From positions 18,739,086-18,803,085 of the forward strand of contig JALMQS010000187.1 of NCBI GenBank assembly GCA_024734495.1: a stretch of DNA of 64,000 bases. Reading direction: 5' to 3'. Position 1 is the first letter of the stretch, and each line of letters begins with the position of its first letter. The DNA is from Forficula auricularia (Eukaryota > Arthropoda > Insecta > Dermaptera > Forficulidae). Below, in pieces: positions 42,214 through 53,231 of the stretch. A model generated the notes under the pieces. The model did no database searches and was not told where the DNA came from. It worked only from the letters and a program-made list of their open reading frames with translations. Both the position numbers and the translations under genes were made by a program.

Positions 42214-42449
42214 GTTGGAATGTTCGGATTAGTGGATTATATAGAAAAATTCATAATAAATAAAATAAGATAAAATAAATTTCACCCAATATGGGTAATA
42301 AACGGATACCATATCGGAGGCGGAGGGTGCCGGATTATTGGACGTGCCGGTCTAGTGAAGTGCCGGATTAGTGAGACTCTACTGTATATATATAAATATA
42401 CCAAATATAAATATTTATACGCTTATATCATATTATATTATATTCAGTA

Positions 42450-42560
42450 TATATGTTTATTTGCATCAAGCAGAAGACAACCTCAGTGATTTCTTTTTAT
42501 GAATCAACAATTCTGCCACTCTCGACAAAACAAAATCTTTTCAATTGATTTTGATTTGAC
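42450..42560 (-). mobile_element. Family II terminus
   Basis: TATGTTTATTTGCATCAAGC AGAAGACAACCTC..., then TTCTGCCACTCTCGACAAAA. This is the outer end of family II (compare 38581-38631 and 50268-50365). Its partner end in opposite orientation is at 41343-41395 (GAGGTTGTCCTCTACTTGAT), so the pogo element at 41400-42384 lies inside a family II element. Confidence 0.7.
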
Positions 42561-42960
42561 GAAACGATCAGATCAGCGTAATCCTGAAGAATTTAAAAAC
42601 AAAAATTTTGAAGAAAAAAAACGATTCGATTGCATTTTTCGAAAAGTTATGAGCATTTGAAAAAAAAAACTCAAATTTTGAAAAAAATTCATATCTCAGA
42701 AATCGATGGCCAAAAAAATTTGTAAAAATTAATGAACGAGTTTTTTCATCAGTCTCAAAAACATAAAAATTTTTAAAAAAATCAGAGGGGTCGACCTAAA
42801 AAAGTGGCCGATTTCGTATGGAACGGACTTCCCATTTGTATAGTAAAATTATATGAGAAATTTTTAACAGCGCAGTCTAATAATAGAGTTCAGCTACAGT
42901 ACTTGAAAGCTACACTTCTGAAAAAGGTGTCGAAACGTCGTGCATTCTGATTAAATTTTC
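42560..42960. repeat. Decayed repeat text with CTGAAAA...TCGAAACGTCG motif
   Basis: CATATCTCAGAAATCGATGG, GTCGACCTAAAAAAGTGG and ATGGAACGGACTTCCCATTT look like degraded element sequence. At 42916-42938 TTCTGAAAAAGGTGTCGAAA then CGTCG shows the hairpin-GAAACG pattern of Penelope-associated hammerheads, with CUGAUGA degraded to CTGAAAA. Confidence 0.4.
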
Positions 42961-44400
42961 TTATTAATAATAATGTGCAATCTAGGTGATTTTCTTTAGA
43001 TAAATAACTCAACCAGAAATCTGTAAAATCATAATGCACAACTACATTGATCCTCTTGTTAAAATTGCAAATATAAGCTTATGACAAAATTCTACCTTTT
43101 GTTTATTTTGCAAATATTTTGATTATCTTTTTTCCATGCACTCCACGTGCTAATTTTAAGTAGCTACCTGCTTTAAGTGGTTTAGATGATCTTATCTTCC
43201 CTATTAATGACCATTCCTCCTAGCTAAAAATACATTTCGCATACGAGTCAAATGAAATACAAATTCAACATTTGTTTAGAGAAATCATTAAAGTCATTTT
43301 TTTATATTATTGTATGTTAAAATAAACATTTGTTCATACAGAATTCATATAGAATAGAGTAGTCGTCTCTAATAGAAAAGACAACATCAAAACAACATCA
43401 AGTAATCAGAATAGAAGCAACGAGCGTGAGTCCAAATCGATCCATTAGTAGATTTAACCCGCGATATGAGTTTTTTCTGTTGGTTGTATTTATTGTTTCC
43501 TTGATGAACCGATAAAAGATATTTGATCAATTTTTCATAATAGAAAGTCTTCATGAAATCCCTTAGGAATAATTCTTTGACTTATTAATTCTGAAGAGTG
43601 GAATTTCAATCCCATTTACTACTTTCTCAAACCATACAATATTTAGCCCTTTAAGACCTGGATTTAAAAATACCTACAAATAATTATATTTTGCTTTAAA
43701 AAATACTTATTTATTATTAGAGAATTGATCCAGACACAGCTCTAGGATAATGGAAAGTATAGATTCTGAATAAAATAATTTATTGAAAAGGCGTTTTTGC
43801 TCTTTTATAAACCGGTGTTTTAGAGTATCTTCAGTGTTTAAAGTGGTAAATTTCCTTCTTTTTTACTTTCACATTTATATTCATAGAATATAATGTGGAA
43901 GTATTGCGATGCCCTGTCTGGGTCCTGACTCTTTGAGAGCTTGTATCTCAGAGATGAAAAAAGTTAATTTCATTTTGTAACTTCTAAGTGGAAGGAATCG
44001 ATGCCCTTAAAACCGGATTTGGGACATAAAACCGGATATTGTGGTCCCCAGAGACCAAAAGCCATTGGTACGTATCTATGTACGTATGTACTCTCCTGCG
44101 TTTCGCAACCATAATTCTCAGAAATACGAAATTCGAAACTTAAGCTCTATATAAGCTAGAAGAAGTACAGCAAGCTTTTGGTTGAAATCGGAAAACTGGA
44201 AGTGGACATTTACATCAAAGATTTTTCGTTTTTTTTTTTTAAAAACAGCTCTAACGATTTTTGAGAAAATCAAAATAAAAAAATAAAAATGGAAGGGGGT
44301 GTAAATTAGTAATGTCTCGATGATTTCAAATAAATGGAAATGTGAACACACCAGTTGATTTTTTTTCTTTTTATTTATCTATTGTCCCCGGGAACACAGC
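42960..44400. other. AT-rich stretch with one decayed dispersed repeat
   Basis: Mostly featureless. About 43990-44130 (AAAACCGGATTTGGGACATA, GGTCCCCAGAGACCAAAAG) reads like an old dispersed repeat, and GATGATTTCAAATAAATGG at 44320 matches the start of the segmental duplication at 14264. No genes. Confidence 0.4.
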
Positions 44401-45500
44401 CCATTTAGACAGCACATGAGTAAAGGGTAACCCACACCATTCTTCCTTAACAAAAATAAGTTATAAATAAAATTATTTGTCGTTAGATAGACTAATAGTT
44501 TTACACCACAGTAACTTAATCATAAATTCACTCATCTAAGAATCTAATAAGTAGCTTATTAGTAATCGTAAAGATGGCATATATTATTTTCAAAAAGATA
44601 AAAAAATTTCATCATAAAAAACAAACAAGCTGAAAATTGCCATCTACCATTTCCCCGGAATACCTCAATTCTTTCCTTTCCCAATCGCCATTGTTTAATA
44701 GCATATAATTATTCGTCTCCGATGCAATTAGGCATTCTTTCCATATGTCGTTAAATCAAACAGATCCTGTTTAGCAATCCCTCATATATGCAATTTATCA
44801 AACTGATATCCCGAGGCTACTTTCCAAAACACAAAAAAATCACATTCATTTATCCATCAGCGTAGGATTTAAAAATAACACTTAACCTAAGCATTATATA
44901 CTCTTTTTGTAAAGTCAATATCCATTTTACTATACCCGGGCGAGTGACTATTCATCTGTTAACAAAACTTTTTTCTTTTTTTTTAATCGCCTCGCCTTAA
45001 TAGATTCTATGTGTAAAGAAATTAGAGACAAAAAATAAATCTGAAGAAATAATACCCATATTGACTGAAAGAATTATTCTTGGGATGGATTTCATAAAGT
45101 AAAGAAACGATAGCAAAAACAGGTATTGTATTCAGATTACTTTGTTTTATTTTATTATTCCTAAGAAAGAGGAAGAGAAAAGATATACCTACCTAGATCT
45201 TGTAACAATGATAAAATGGTAAAAATTCAATAGATTAATACCTAGTGTTAAAGTAGTTATTATAAGTAATCTAATATTTCCGTCATATCATGAAATTTCT
45301 AATTTAGTATCTTTTATTTTAGAATTTTGAAATATTTAATTACTTAGAATAGAGATTTTAGATTTTATTCTTTGTTCTTAATAGTATTAATAATGAAATC
45401 AAGATATGTAAAAACCATATTATATTATATTTAAAACAGTTTATCTTTGATTTTAAAGAAATAGCATGATGAGTTTAAGGATAAATAAAAATTTTTATTC
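44400..45500. other. Family III end, then a single-copy stretch
   Basis: ACCCACACCATTCTTCCTTAA at 44430 is the family III terminus (minus). At 44640-44830 the sequence is less repetitive and has TAATTA-type words plus CAATTAGGCATTCTTTCC; it may be conserved non-coding DNA. The rest is AT-rich with nothing recognised. Confidence 0.4.
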
Positions 45501-45507
45501 GTTGCTG

Positions 45508-46380
45508 TCTTTATGTTGTATGTAACAATGCTAAATCATATTCAAGAATATTTTTCAAAAAATATCTATTAAAATAACAATGTGTCATGTTATAATGTAA
45601 AAAACAAACCATATTATAATTAAAACAGTTATGATTTGGTATTATATCTACTACTTAGTTGTTTGATTCTTAAGAGTAAATAAAATACTAATAAACATAA
45701 CCTCAAATAATCAAGATTTATCAACATTCGCTCATATACAATTTCATGTTTTTTTCAATATATTTTATAAGAAGTGACAATTTCAACCAGTTTTTAAGGG
45801 TCTAAACATTAATAATATAATTATCTTCTTGAAAATTTATTATTTATGCCTGAACAGAAACTTTAAAATTCTTCAAGAATGCCTAACCCTCCATCAATGG
45901 ATTCCAGTGGGAAGTAAGCAGCATATGTCTTTATATTGTATGTAACAATGCTAAATCATATTTTTGAATATTTTTCAAAAAATATCTAATAAAATGATTA
46001 AATAAAATTATGTCATGTAAAAAACAAATCATATTATAATTAAAACAGTTATTATTTGCTATTATATCAACTAATTGCTTGATGCTTAAGAGTAGAAAAA
46101 TTACTAATAAACATAACCTCAAATAATCAAGATTTATCAACATTAGCTACTATACAAATTCATGTTTTTTTCAATATATTTTATGAGAAATGACAATTCT
46201 ATCTGTTTTTAAGGGTCTAAAAAACATTGATTATATAATTATCTTCTTGAATATTTTCGTAATATAATTGAAAAAGTCTCTCAAATATAATTTATTATTT
46301 CTGTCTGAACACACACGTTAAAATTCTTCAAGAATGCCTAACCCTCCATCAATGGTTTCCAGTGGGAAGTAAGCAACATA
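45508..46380 (+). repeat. 420-bp tandem duplication
   Basis: Copy 1 (45508-45927) and copy 2 (45928-46380) share TTGTATGTAACAATGCTAAA, CATAACCTCAAATAATCAAG, CATGTTTTTTTCAATATATT, TTTTTAAGGGTCTAA and AATGCCTAACCCTCCATCAA in the same order. Copy 2 has a 40-bp addition near 46260-46300. Identity is around ninety percent by eye. The 70-codon frame in copy 2 is not present as such in copy 1. Confidence 0.88.
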
Positions 46381-46449
46381 ACTGGGACTAGTTCAAATTT
46401 ATTACTTAGTAGTTAATCTGATCCGTATCTAAACTGATGTATATCTAAA

Positions 46450-46700
46450 CAACCGATGTGTATCTAAACAACATCCCAGTGCTCAAGCAGTGCCTTTTTA
46501 ATGGTTGTGAGGAAAAGATTAGACCATCTGAAAATAATTATGAGACGAATGCCATTCTATTTTATCTGGCAAGGTGTTGGCTTTTTTTGGTTGGGCGCCT
46601 CATCTACGTTGCGTTACGTCATTCTTGCTAATCAGTATTCATATTAAAGTGTCACTTGGGTTGTTTCTTTCTATTTATATAGGAAACAACTGTAAGCAAA
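46450..46700. other. Single-copy, less AT-rich stretch
   Basis: GGTTGGGCGCCTCATCTACG then TTGCGTTACGTCATTCTTGC is unlike the surrounding repeats and holds a CRE-like TTACGTCA. It could be a regulatory element. No frame or RNA structure seen. Confidence 0.25.
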
Positions 46701-47262
46701 TGTGCCTATTAAAATGAGTTGTCTAAATATATATATATATATATACAAAAAGATCGCGTAAATCAGAACAGAAAAAAAATAGACCGAAACAACAACTAAA
46801 TTATCGGAGGACATTTCTGATAAACGAAAAAAGATCAAATTTATCATGTGAAGAATGCTTTTTATTTTTGTTTTGTTTTTTTTATTTTTGAAATAGAAAA
46901 AGAAAAGAATGTGCTAAAATACACCTAATGAAATTCTGTAAATATCTATTAACATAAATAAATACAGAAAACATTTCGTGTTCACGTTAATGACTCACAC
47001 CTGAATAACTATTGAAGAAAGATCATGTTTTTATAAATAAATATGGTACATATGTATAAAATTGTAAGGGTTTTACAAAGACATGAATTGATGAAGCACT
47101 TCCCGTGATCTTAGATTATTGAAAATTTCAGGACTTAAAGGTGATAGCCCCTTAATTCTAGAAAAATCGAAAAGGGGGAAGTTTCTGAGTGGGGGGTTTC
47201 TAAAAATCTCTACATGGCTAAATGAAGCACTTATAAAAGATAGAATATTTCTAATTAAGAAG

Positions 47263-47303
47263 ACTGATGATGAAGATCAAACCATCAGAAACTATGGTCT
47301 ATA
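47263..47303 (+). ncRNA. Isolated hammerhead-like motif (degenerate)
   Basis: CTGATGA at 47264-47270, then TGAAGATCAAACCATCA, GAAA at 47288-47291 and CTATGGTC. The family I/II core is recognisable with a weakened stem II. It has GAAA intact, unlike the copy at 38491. The element around it is not clearly delimited; TCTAATTAAGAAGA precedes it as in family II. Confidence 0.45.
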
Positions 47304-47431
47304 ACAAAATACTCAATATTTCCTTATTTTTAGTCTCGCATGAAAATATATTAATTTAACATTTTTTAAAATGCTCAAAATATTAGCTCCATTAAAATTT
47401 TTTAGATGTCGCTAAAGATGTTATTATTAAA

Positions 47432-47560
47432 TTGAAAGTTTTTGTGCCGATGATAGCAGAATTTTTATATATTGAAGGAGACAATAAAGTGTGTCTTCTG
47501 CTTGAATTATTATTCAAGCAGAAGATACACTCTTTTTATTGTCACCTTCGATGTTATTAT
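47432..47560. mobile_element. Family I foldback, minimal copy
   Basis: GTGCCGATGATAGCAGAATT, TTGAAGGAGACAATAAAGTG, TCTTCTGCTTGAATTATTATTC directly followed by the inverted AAGCAGAAGATACACTC...TATTGTCACCTTC. Only the arms remain, forming a hairpin of about 45 bp. Confidence 0.75.
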
Positions 47561-48242
47561 TGCCTACGTTGAAAATTTCAAGTCGATATATTTTCAATTT
47601 ATAGAAGTCGCTCAAGATTTTTATAATTTTTAAAGTAGTGTACTTCATTGCACGTCATTCCCTCACCGTTGTGTAAAAGTAGGATTAAAACATAATTTCA
47701 AATTATATAGTGAACGCCTCCTTATTGTTTTTAGAAGTTGGTAATATTTTCATTCTAAAAATATGCCAGACTGGAGTATGAGTAATGAGATTTAGTGTTA
47801 AAACTATTAAAAGTATTTTTTTCCAAGTTTACATTTTGGACCGTCATTCCCTTACCCCGTGTTTTAAAAAGTTAAGCGGTTATTTATGTATCATTTATCA
47901 TATATTTGTGGGTGTCTCTAGTATTAATAAAGTATCATACAATAACATGGGAAATTATAAGATTATTTTTTTTAATTTTATGCAATGATCTTTCGTTTCG
48001 TCATTCCCTCATCGTCATTCCATCACCTCCCTTATAAAAATTGTTGGTGTTAGTTTTCTAAGCGACGGTCCAGTAAACCAGTAAAACTATAAAGTTGTCG
48101 CTCACCATTTTTCATATTTTATTCCGGATATCACATATTTTTTTAGAACTATTCTGAACCCATAACTATATGGACCCCCTCACCCCCCTTTAAACTCAAA
48201 AAAGTTGGGGACCACTATAACGTTTTAAACAATTAGCCTATG

Positions 48243-48300
48243 TTAAGGGAGAATGGTGTAGGTTCTTGGTGAACCATATATAGGAAATAATTTAATGCCT
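48243..48300 (+). mobile_element. Family III terminus
   Basis: TTAAGGGAGAATGGTGTAGG then TTCTTGGTGAACCATATATA. It matches the starts at 20016 and 41831. It is followed by AT-rich text, a C13 run and the NUMT. Confidence 0.6.
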
Positions 48301-48340
48301 TCTGCACCCCCCCCCCCCAACACATTGCTCTAAAAAATGC

Positions 48341-48775
48341 TGCAATATTCGGCTAAAAAAAAATCAAGCAAAACCCCTCCACTGTACTCAACATTAAATC
48401 CTGAGACTAATTCGGATTCTCCTTCTGCAAGGTCAAATGGTCTTCGATTGGTCTCAGCTAAACTTGAAATTAACCAACAAATAGCCAAGGAGGTCCCCAT
48501 CCCCACAAGCCACACATATTGTTGAAATCTCCCATCTACTGTACTCAACATTAAATCCTGAGACTAATTCGGATTCTCCTTCTGCAAGGTCAAATGGTCT
48601 TCGATTGATCTCAGCAAAACTTGAAATTAACCAACAAATAGCCAAGGGGGTCCCCATCCCCACAAACCACACATATTGTTGAAATCTCCCATTTTAAAGG
48701 TCCCCGTTAACCCCACAAAAAACCACAAAATTAAAGCCAATCTTACTATATTTCATAGGAAATTGTTTGAGCCAA
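48341..48775 (-). pseudogene. nad1: NUMT: tandemly duplicated fragment of mitochondrial nad1
   Basis: NADH dehydrogenase subunit 1 is a proton-pumping membrane subunit of complex I encoded in mitochondrial DNA. On the minus strand two 157-bp direct copies (48381-48537 and 48538-48692) encode the most conserved ND1 segment: [26 protein letters not shown], then [18 protein letters not shown] and FNVEY. Upstream, LAQTISYE (48775-48752) is the next conserved ND1 block, but a frameshift follows it. The codon at x is AGA, which reads Ser in the invertebrate mitochondrial code and so restores the usual TNRSPFD. That points to a mitochondrial source. The copies differ at about four sites. The fragment has no start, is frameshifted between copies and should be non-functional. 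Confidence 0.9.
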
Positions 48776-49194
48776 CAAGAAATTCCATAATAATTAAAAA
48801 AAATTTCCATCAAATTATCAAAGTCATTTTTCGACTTTTTTTGAGAATCAGCCACATGTTTAATTTCATCAAGCAGAGGAGAACCACATTGATTTATCCT
48901 TATCCACATATTTTAATTATGATAACTATAATAACAACTAAATAATCATAAAACTTCAACGATAAAATCATAGAAAGGTAAATTAATTAATTCTTTAGTG
49001 ATATACGAGTATGTTAAATAAGCATGATAATTGTATTTGCTGTGCGGGTCACATCGGTTTCTTGAAATAGGCTCAAATTATATGCTTGAAAAGTTCAATT
49101 AATTCCCAATCAATTCTAATATACATATAGTATATATATAATGGATAAGGTATGTATATGGGTACGTATGTATGTATTGGAAGTATTTCCGTGG

Positions 49195-49405
49195 TGGGCT
49201 CGTTGATGTTGAAGCGAGTTCGGGGGAGGTCGTCGAACCTATGGTATGGCGTCACTTCGGCGTGGCGTTGTTTGTGCTGGCGGCGCCATCAGAGCTCTTT
49301 TCTCCTCCTTGGCATCCCTCAGGACTTAGGGTTGAACCACGGGAAGCCCAGCCCTTCACTTCACATCTACAAGTTCAACATCCCACTATGCCACTAGAGA
49401 GATGA
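49195..49405 (-). mobile_element. tRNA-like SINE candidate, second type
   Basis: On the minus strand from 49403: AGTGGCATAGTGGGATGTTG (A-box-like TGGCATAGTGGG), then CCCGTGGTTCAACCCTAAG (B-box-like) about 50 bp later, then a GC-rich body with GATGGCGCCGCCAGCAC and CCTCCCCCGAACTCGC. Composition differs strongly from the surroundings. The 81- and 77-codon plus-strand frames inside are by-products of the GC content. No second copy is present, so the class is tentative. Confidence 0.45.
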
Positions 49406-49640
49406 TTAATCCGTCCCCCCTTGATCGTTCCTTCTTGTACACTTCAAAAAAAAAAAATGTTCCTTCTTTTCTCGTTAGCTTTTGGAATTTTAATATACGA
49501 GAAAGAAAATTAACATTCTTTATATAAGATATATGAATTATTCGTGATCGAGTGATTTTAAAAAGGAACAAAAGATTTCATTAACAAAAAATTAAAGAAA
49601 TCATTGGGGCTATCCTTGCAAATAAACAAACAACTTTATC

Positions 49641-50365
49641 TTCATAAAGAGAAACAAAGAGGTTGTCTTCTGCTTGATGCAAATAAACATACACACATAT
49701 GTTTCAGAAGGAATAGTAAATATTTTAGGAGGTCGTAGTATAGACGAATTGCAATAAAAAATTCCATATAACACGTGTCCAATTTTTATTGAGTACAGAG
49801 ATACAGCTGTTAGTATGTAACCGAATATCGGCATACTCAGCATTTGTAAATACGTGCGGCATGTTTACACGCTACAGTACAGTAGACTTCGCCAACAAAT
49901 CACAATGAAAACTTCAATGTAAACAACTCCACAACTTGAACATCAACACTCTACTTCTGACATTCGATAAATACGACCATAGCAACCCATAGCAACCGGT
50001 GTACCAAGACACGAAACAGAATGCATTGAACTCAGCTGTATCTATGTACTCAATAAAAATTGGACACATGTTATATGGTATTTTTATATTGCAATTCGTC
50101 TATACTATCACCTCCTAGAATGTTTATTATTCCTCCTGAAACACCCTGTATATCAAATATATATATATTATTTATTTGTTTGAGTCTATAGTTTCGAAGG
50201 CTTGGCCTTCATCATCAGTCTTTTTTAATTATAAATATTATGTTTCATGGGGTCACTATATAGTATATATATGTGTGTATGTTTATTTGAACCAAGCAGA
50301 GGACAAGCTCTTTGTTTCTCTTTATTAATCAACAACTCTGATACTCTCGGCAAAATAAAAACTTT
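49641..50365. mobile_element. Family II element split by another transposon
   Basis: The left end AAAGAGAAACAAAGAGGTTG (49646) and right end GACAAGCTCTTTGTTTCTC ... CTCTCGGCAAAATAAAAAC are the two inverted family II termini. On the minus strand 50220-50182 reads CTGATGA, extra T, a perfect stem GAAGGC-CAA-GCCTTC, then GAAA CTATAG ACTC: an intact CUGAUGA/GAAA pair, but with the T of the GTC triplet changed to A. The left part is displaced by the TIR element at 49702-50150. Confidence 0.72.
49702..50150. mobile_element. TIR element with TACAGGGTGTTTCAGGAGG end
   Basis: The right end, read on the minus strand, is TACAGGGTGTTTCAGGAGGA. The left end begins inside it at TTTCAGAAGGAATAGTAAAT, so about ten terminal bases are lost on the left. 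The inner arms of about 110 bp are inverted (TATAGACGAATTGCAATA / TATTGCAATTCGTCTATAC; TACAGCTG-type inner ends). 'ACAGGGTGTTTC' termini are very common in arthropod genomes. Superfamily not assigned. No protein frame. Confidence 0.75.
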
Positions 50366-50399
50366 CTCTTCTTTTGTAAGCTAATATGTTTATTTTTTG

Positions 50400-51110
50400 A
50401 AAGGGGGGGTTGTAATTTCCCCTCATCGTTTTAGGAATTAAGGGTAGTAAAATTTTTGTGGTTAATTTTCGTCTTTATTAATCCCCTAAACTCTACAAAA
50501 TTGCCAAATTAGCATTCATATAGAGTCATTACACATTTTTAAAAATGATGAAATTTTACCCTTCAATCTTCACCCCTTCATTTTAGAGGTTGAATGAGAG
50601 AAAGACTGGGTTTTTCGATTCTCCTTTTATTATTTATTAGCCAAAACTCTACCATTATGCCAAATTTTACCATCCTAGAGTAATTTCATATATATTAGAT
50701 TCAAATTTACCCTACAATATTCACTCCTTCATTTTAGGGATTCAAAGAGAGAAAGTTTTTTTTTTAATTTTTTATTTAATTGTGTTCCAAACTCTACCAG
50801 CGTACGAAATTTCATGATGTTAGAATGATTAGAAGTACCAGATAGGCTTTGATGACCACTCAGTCAATCAGTGCCAAAATTAGCTATTTTCTCAGGTCCA
50901 TATCTCAGTCTATTTATGCTATATTATTGAAATTTGATACTCTCTACAAGATCGATTATATGTGTATAATTTCAGCTCTCTATCTCAAATGAGTTCTGAG
51001 CTGGAGACGGGTCAATAGTGGGTCGAAATTGCTCGTGTGCATCCAATGCTCGAACATGGCCTGTGGACTCTGTGCGCTATGATAAAAATTCTTGAAAATA
51101 TCCTAGTGTG
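50400..51110. repeat. Degenerate internal repeats of about 190 bp
   Basis: CTAAACTCTACAAAATTGCC, CCAAAACTCTACCATTATGCC and CCAAACTCTACCAGCGTACG recur with TTCACCCCTTCATTTTAG and GAGAGAAAG words between them. This is the pattern of a diverged tandem array or an old multi-copy insertion. Related text is at 28860-28930. Confidence 0.5.
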
Positions 51111-51634
51111 AGAAGATTAAAATAAAATTATTTAGATTGATATTAAATAATTAGTTTGGTGGAGTTATGGAAAAAATACGGAACGCTTGGTATATGAGTT
51201 CCGCTCTCACATGTCCGTATATTTTAATACATATTATAATACAAATGTAAAAAATATTAAAAAACATTCTCACGAGCTAATAACTTTAATTTCGCGCACG
51301 TAATATAAAAATACCTATTTTGTTTAGATATTACAATAGACACAGAAAGTTTTAATACTTAAGTATCTCTATGATTTAGGCTACCTATTTTTATTTTTTA
51401 AATTCAACATGATAATTATTAATAATTATGAATATATAATACAACAGAACAAAAGATAATTTTCTAATTATATAAGAATTTCTCTTAAAAATTTTCCGAA
51501 TTCCTGTACTATACTTAATTTTTATTCTTTCGAATGTTAGATGTTACTATGAAGAGAATACTCTCCATACTAATGATTTTAAAATTGTTCACTGGGGCAG
51601 ATACCCGTTCAAATTCTTACATTAACTTAAAAAA

Positions 51635-51885
51635 ATGTTGAAGGAGACAATAAAATAGTGTGTCGCCTCCTGGAATTATAATTTTTTAATTTATTTATAA
51701 AGAGACTATAGTTTCGAGGGCTTTGCTTTCTTCATCAGTCTTTTACAATTGATTCACAGGAACTATAGTCTCATTATAAATAAATTAAAAATTTATAATT
51801 CCAGCAGAAGACACACTCGTTTATTGTCTCCTTCAATTTATAAAAATTCTGCTATTCTTGGCAAAAAGAAACTTTCAATTTAAAA
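51635..51885. mobile_element. Family I foldback with intact-core hammerhead-like motif
   Basis: GAAGGAGACAATAAAATAGTG opens the left arm, and the inverted right arm ends TTATTGTCTCCTTC, followed by CTATTCTTGGCAAAAAGAAA. On the minus strand 51740-51702 gives CTGATGA, extra A, GAAAGC-AAA-GCCCTC (stem II with two mismatches), GAAA and ACTATAGTC. Core and cleavage triplet are kept; the stem is weakened. Confidence 0.72.
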
Positions 51886-52144
51886 ATATTAATTTTTATT
51901 ATTTTTATGCGAAATTTTCAGTAATAAAGTTTTTTTTCATACTCAAGATCAAAAAGATCCAGTTAAATATTTATAAACAATCAATAGAAACAAACATAAA
52001 TTATTTTAAATTAGCTTAAGGAAATCAGAAGAATACTATTTATCATCTATGATAAATTACAGAAGTTCAAATTTGCTTTGTAATAAATAATAAGAATCAA
52101 AATAAAAATGGTTAAAACTTAAGTACCTATTAACATATGAATGA

Positions 52145-52411
52145 TCTATCTATATATATATATAAAAAATGGAAAAGTATGTATAAATGTTTGTATGATC
52201 CAAACGATCTGATTGGCCAGGGCATAGCCAATGGCAAAGCGTTAAATTATTAGTACGATTCTGATTGGTCAGATAGTAATCGTTAAATAAATCTTTCCTT
52301 ATTGTTGAATCATTTTCATTCAGCACATTCTTTCAATACTTACAATATCATTTTAAATTTCTATGAACGAGACGCTCCCCGCCAGGGGCTAGCTGACGCC
52401 TGGCCGAAGGA
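52145..52411 (+). mobile_element. Non-autonomous Helitron, 3' end lost
   Basis: A|TCTATCTATATATATAT..., AAAATGGAAAAGTATG, TCCAAACGATCTGATTGG, CCAATGGCAAAGCGTTAAA, GATTCTGATTGGTCAGATAG, CATTTTCATTCAGC and GACGCTCCCCGCCAGGGGC. The sequence leaves the family at GGCCGAAGG, before the final hairpin and CTAG of the copy at 57693. Confidence 0.75.
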
Positions 52412-52975
52412 AAACATTTATAACCTTAGTTAAAATAATTTTTTAAGATAATCAAACTATTTGGATTTGTTGTATTTTGCTATGATATTAATGTGTAAAT
52501 CATGTTTGAAGTTTATAAGACTATGTAGAACGAGTCTATTAAAACTAACTACTAATAGCTAGTGGTATATAAATGTAAAAATCCATCTCTTGCACACAAA
52601 AATTCCAACTTAACAGCATGATCAGTTCTTATTTTGAGAACACTTCCGTTAATATTCTTCCCCCCGAATTTTTTCTCTGATTAAGGTCAGACGAGGGTTT
52701 GGTTATTAAATATTGCGTGTCGTGTGATACTGTAGCGTGTAGACTGTAAAGGACCATATATACAATTTAATTATTTTTTTGGATATAATCTTTGAAATTA
52801 TCTTTTAATTGATATTGTCCATTTAAAGAAGAATTTTAAATTTACTAATACGTTTCATGATTGTCTGTGAAGTAGTATTTTTTTTTTTTTTTTATTTTAA
52901 TAAATAAATAAATCCATCGCAATCGTTTATATGGCTAGCTTGCTATAACAACAAAACAAATTTTTCAATATTCAA

Positions 52976-53165
52976 TAGGGACTCTTCGTTAAACATAGAG
53001 ACAGCACTACTGTCGATGGTAGCGCTATCTTGTGTTTATTTATTCAAATAATTTGGGAAAGAATCGAGGCAAATATTGTATTATAGTATATATCATGATT
53101 AAAAGAGTGCACGGAGCCTAGGGAGCCGTGAGCAATTCTCTTTGTCTTGGACGTTTAATAAAATA
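52976..53165. mobile_element. TAGGGAC MITE fragment, reversed
   Basis: TAGGGACTCTTCGTTAAAC, CAGCACTACTGTCGATGG, GAGTGCACGGAGCCTAGGG and TTGTCTTGGACGTTTAATAA are the reverse of the right two thirds of 53232-53898 and 30468-30714. The other terminus is missing. It faces the complete copy that starts 65 bp downstream. Confidence 0.75.
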
Positions 53166-53231
53166 TGAAAACTACCAAACTCATTTTTATATACTAATTT
53201 GAGTACGATATAAAGAGTTTCCTAAACATTA

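Larger units (their letters stand above)
41400..42384. mobile_element. pogo/Tigger-type element carrying zinc-finger sequence
   Basis: Left end CAATAGAGTCTTACTAATCC then AGCACTAAT. The right end, reversed, is CAGTAGAGTCTCACTAATCC then GGCACTTC. Both are flanked by TA (41398-41399, 42385-42386). 'CAGTAGAGTC.CACTAATCCG' ends are typical of pogo/Tigger elements. The right-hand 170 bp repeats GGATTAGTGGATTAT / GCCGGATTA motifs. Between the ends lies a C2H2 zinc-finger array (minus strand), itself split by a foldback. No DDE transposase is recognisable. Either the element captured a host fragment, or ends and fingers came together by later rearrangement. Confidence 0.75.

Noticed and set aside
48676..48945. 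89-codon plus-strand frame next to the NUMT
   Set aside because: It runs antisense to mitochondrial-derived sequence and into AT-rich DNA; no motif.
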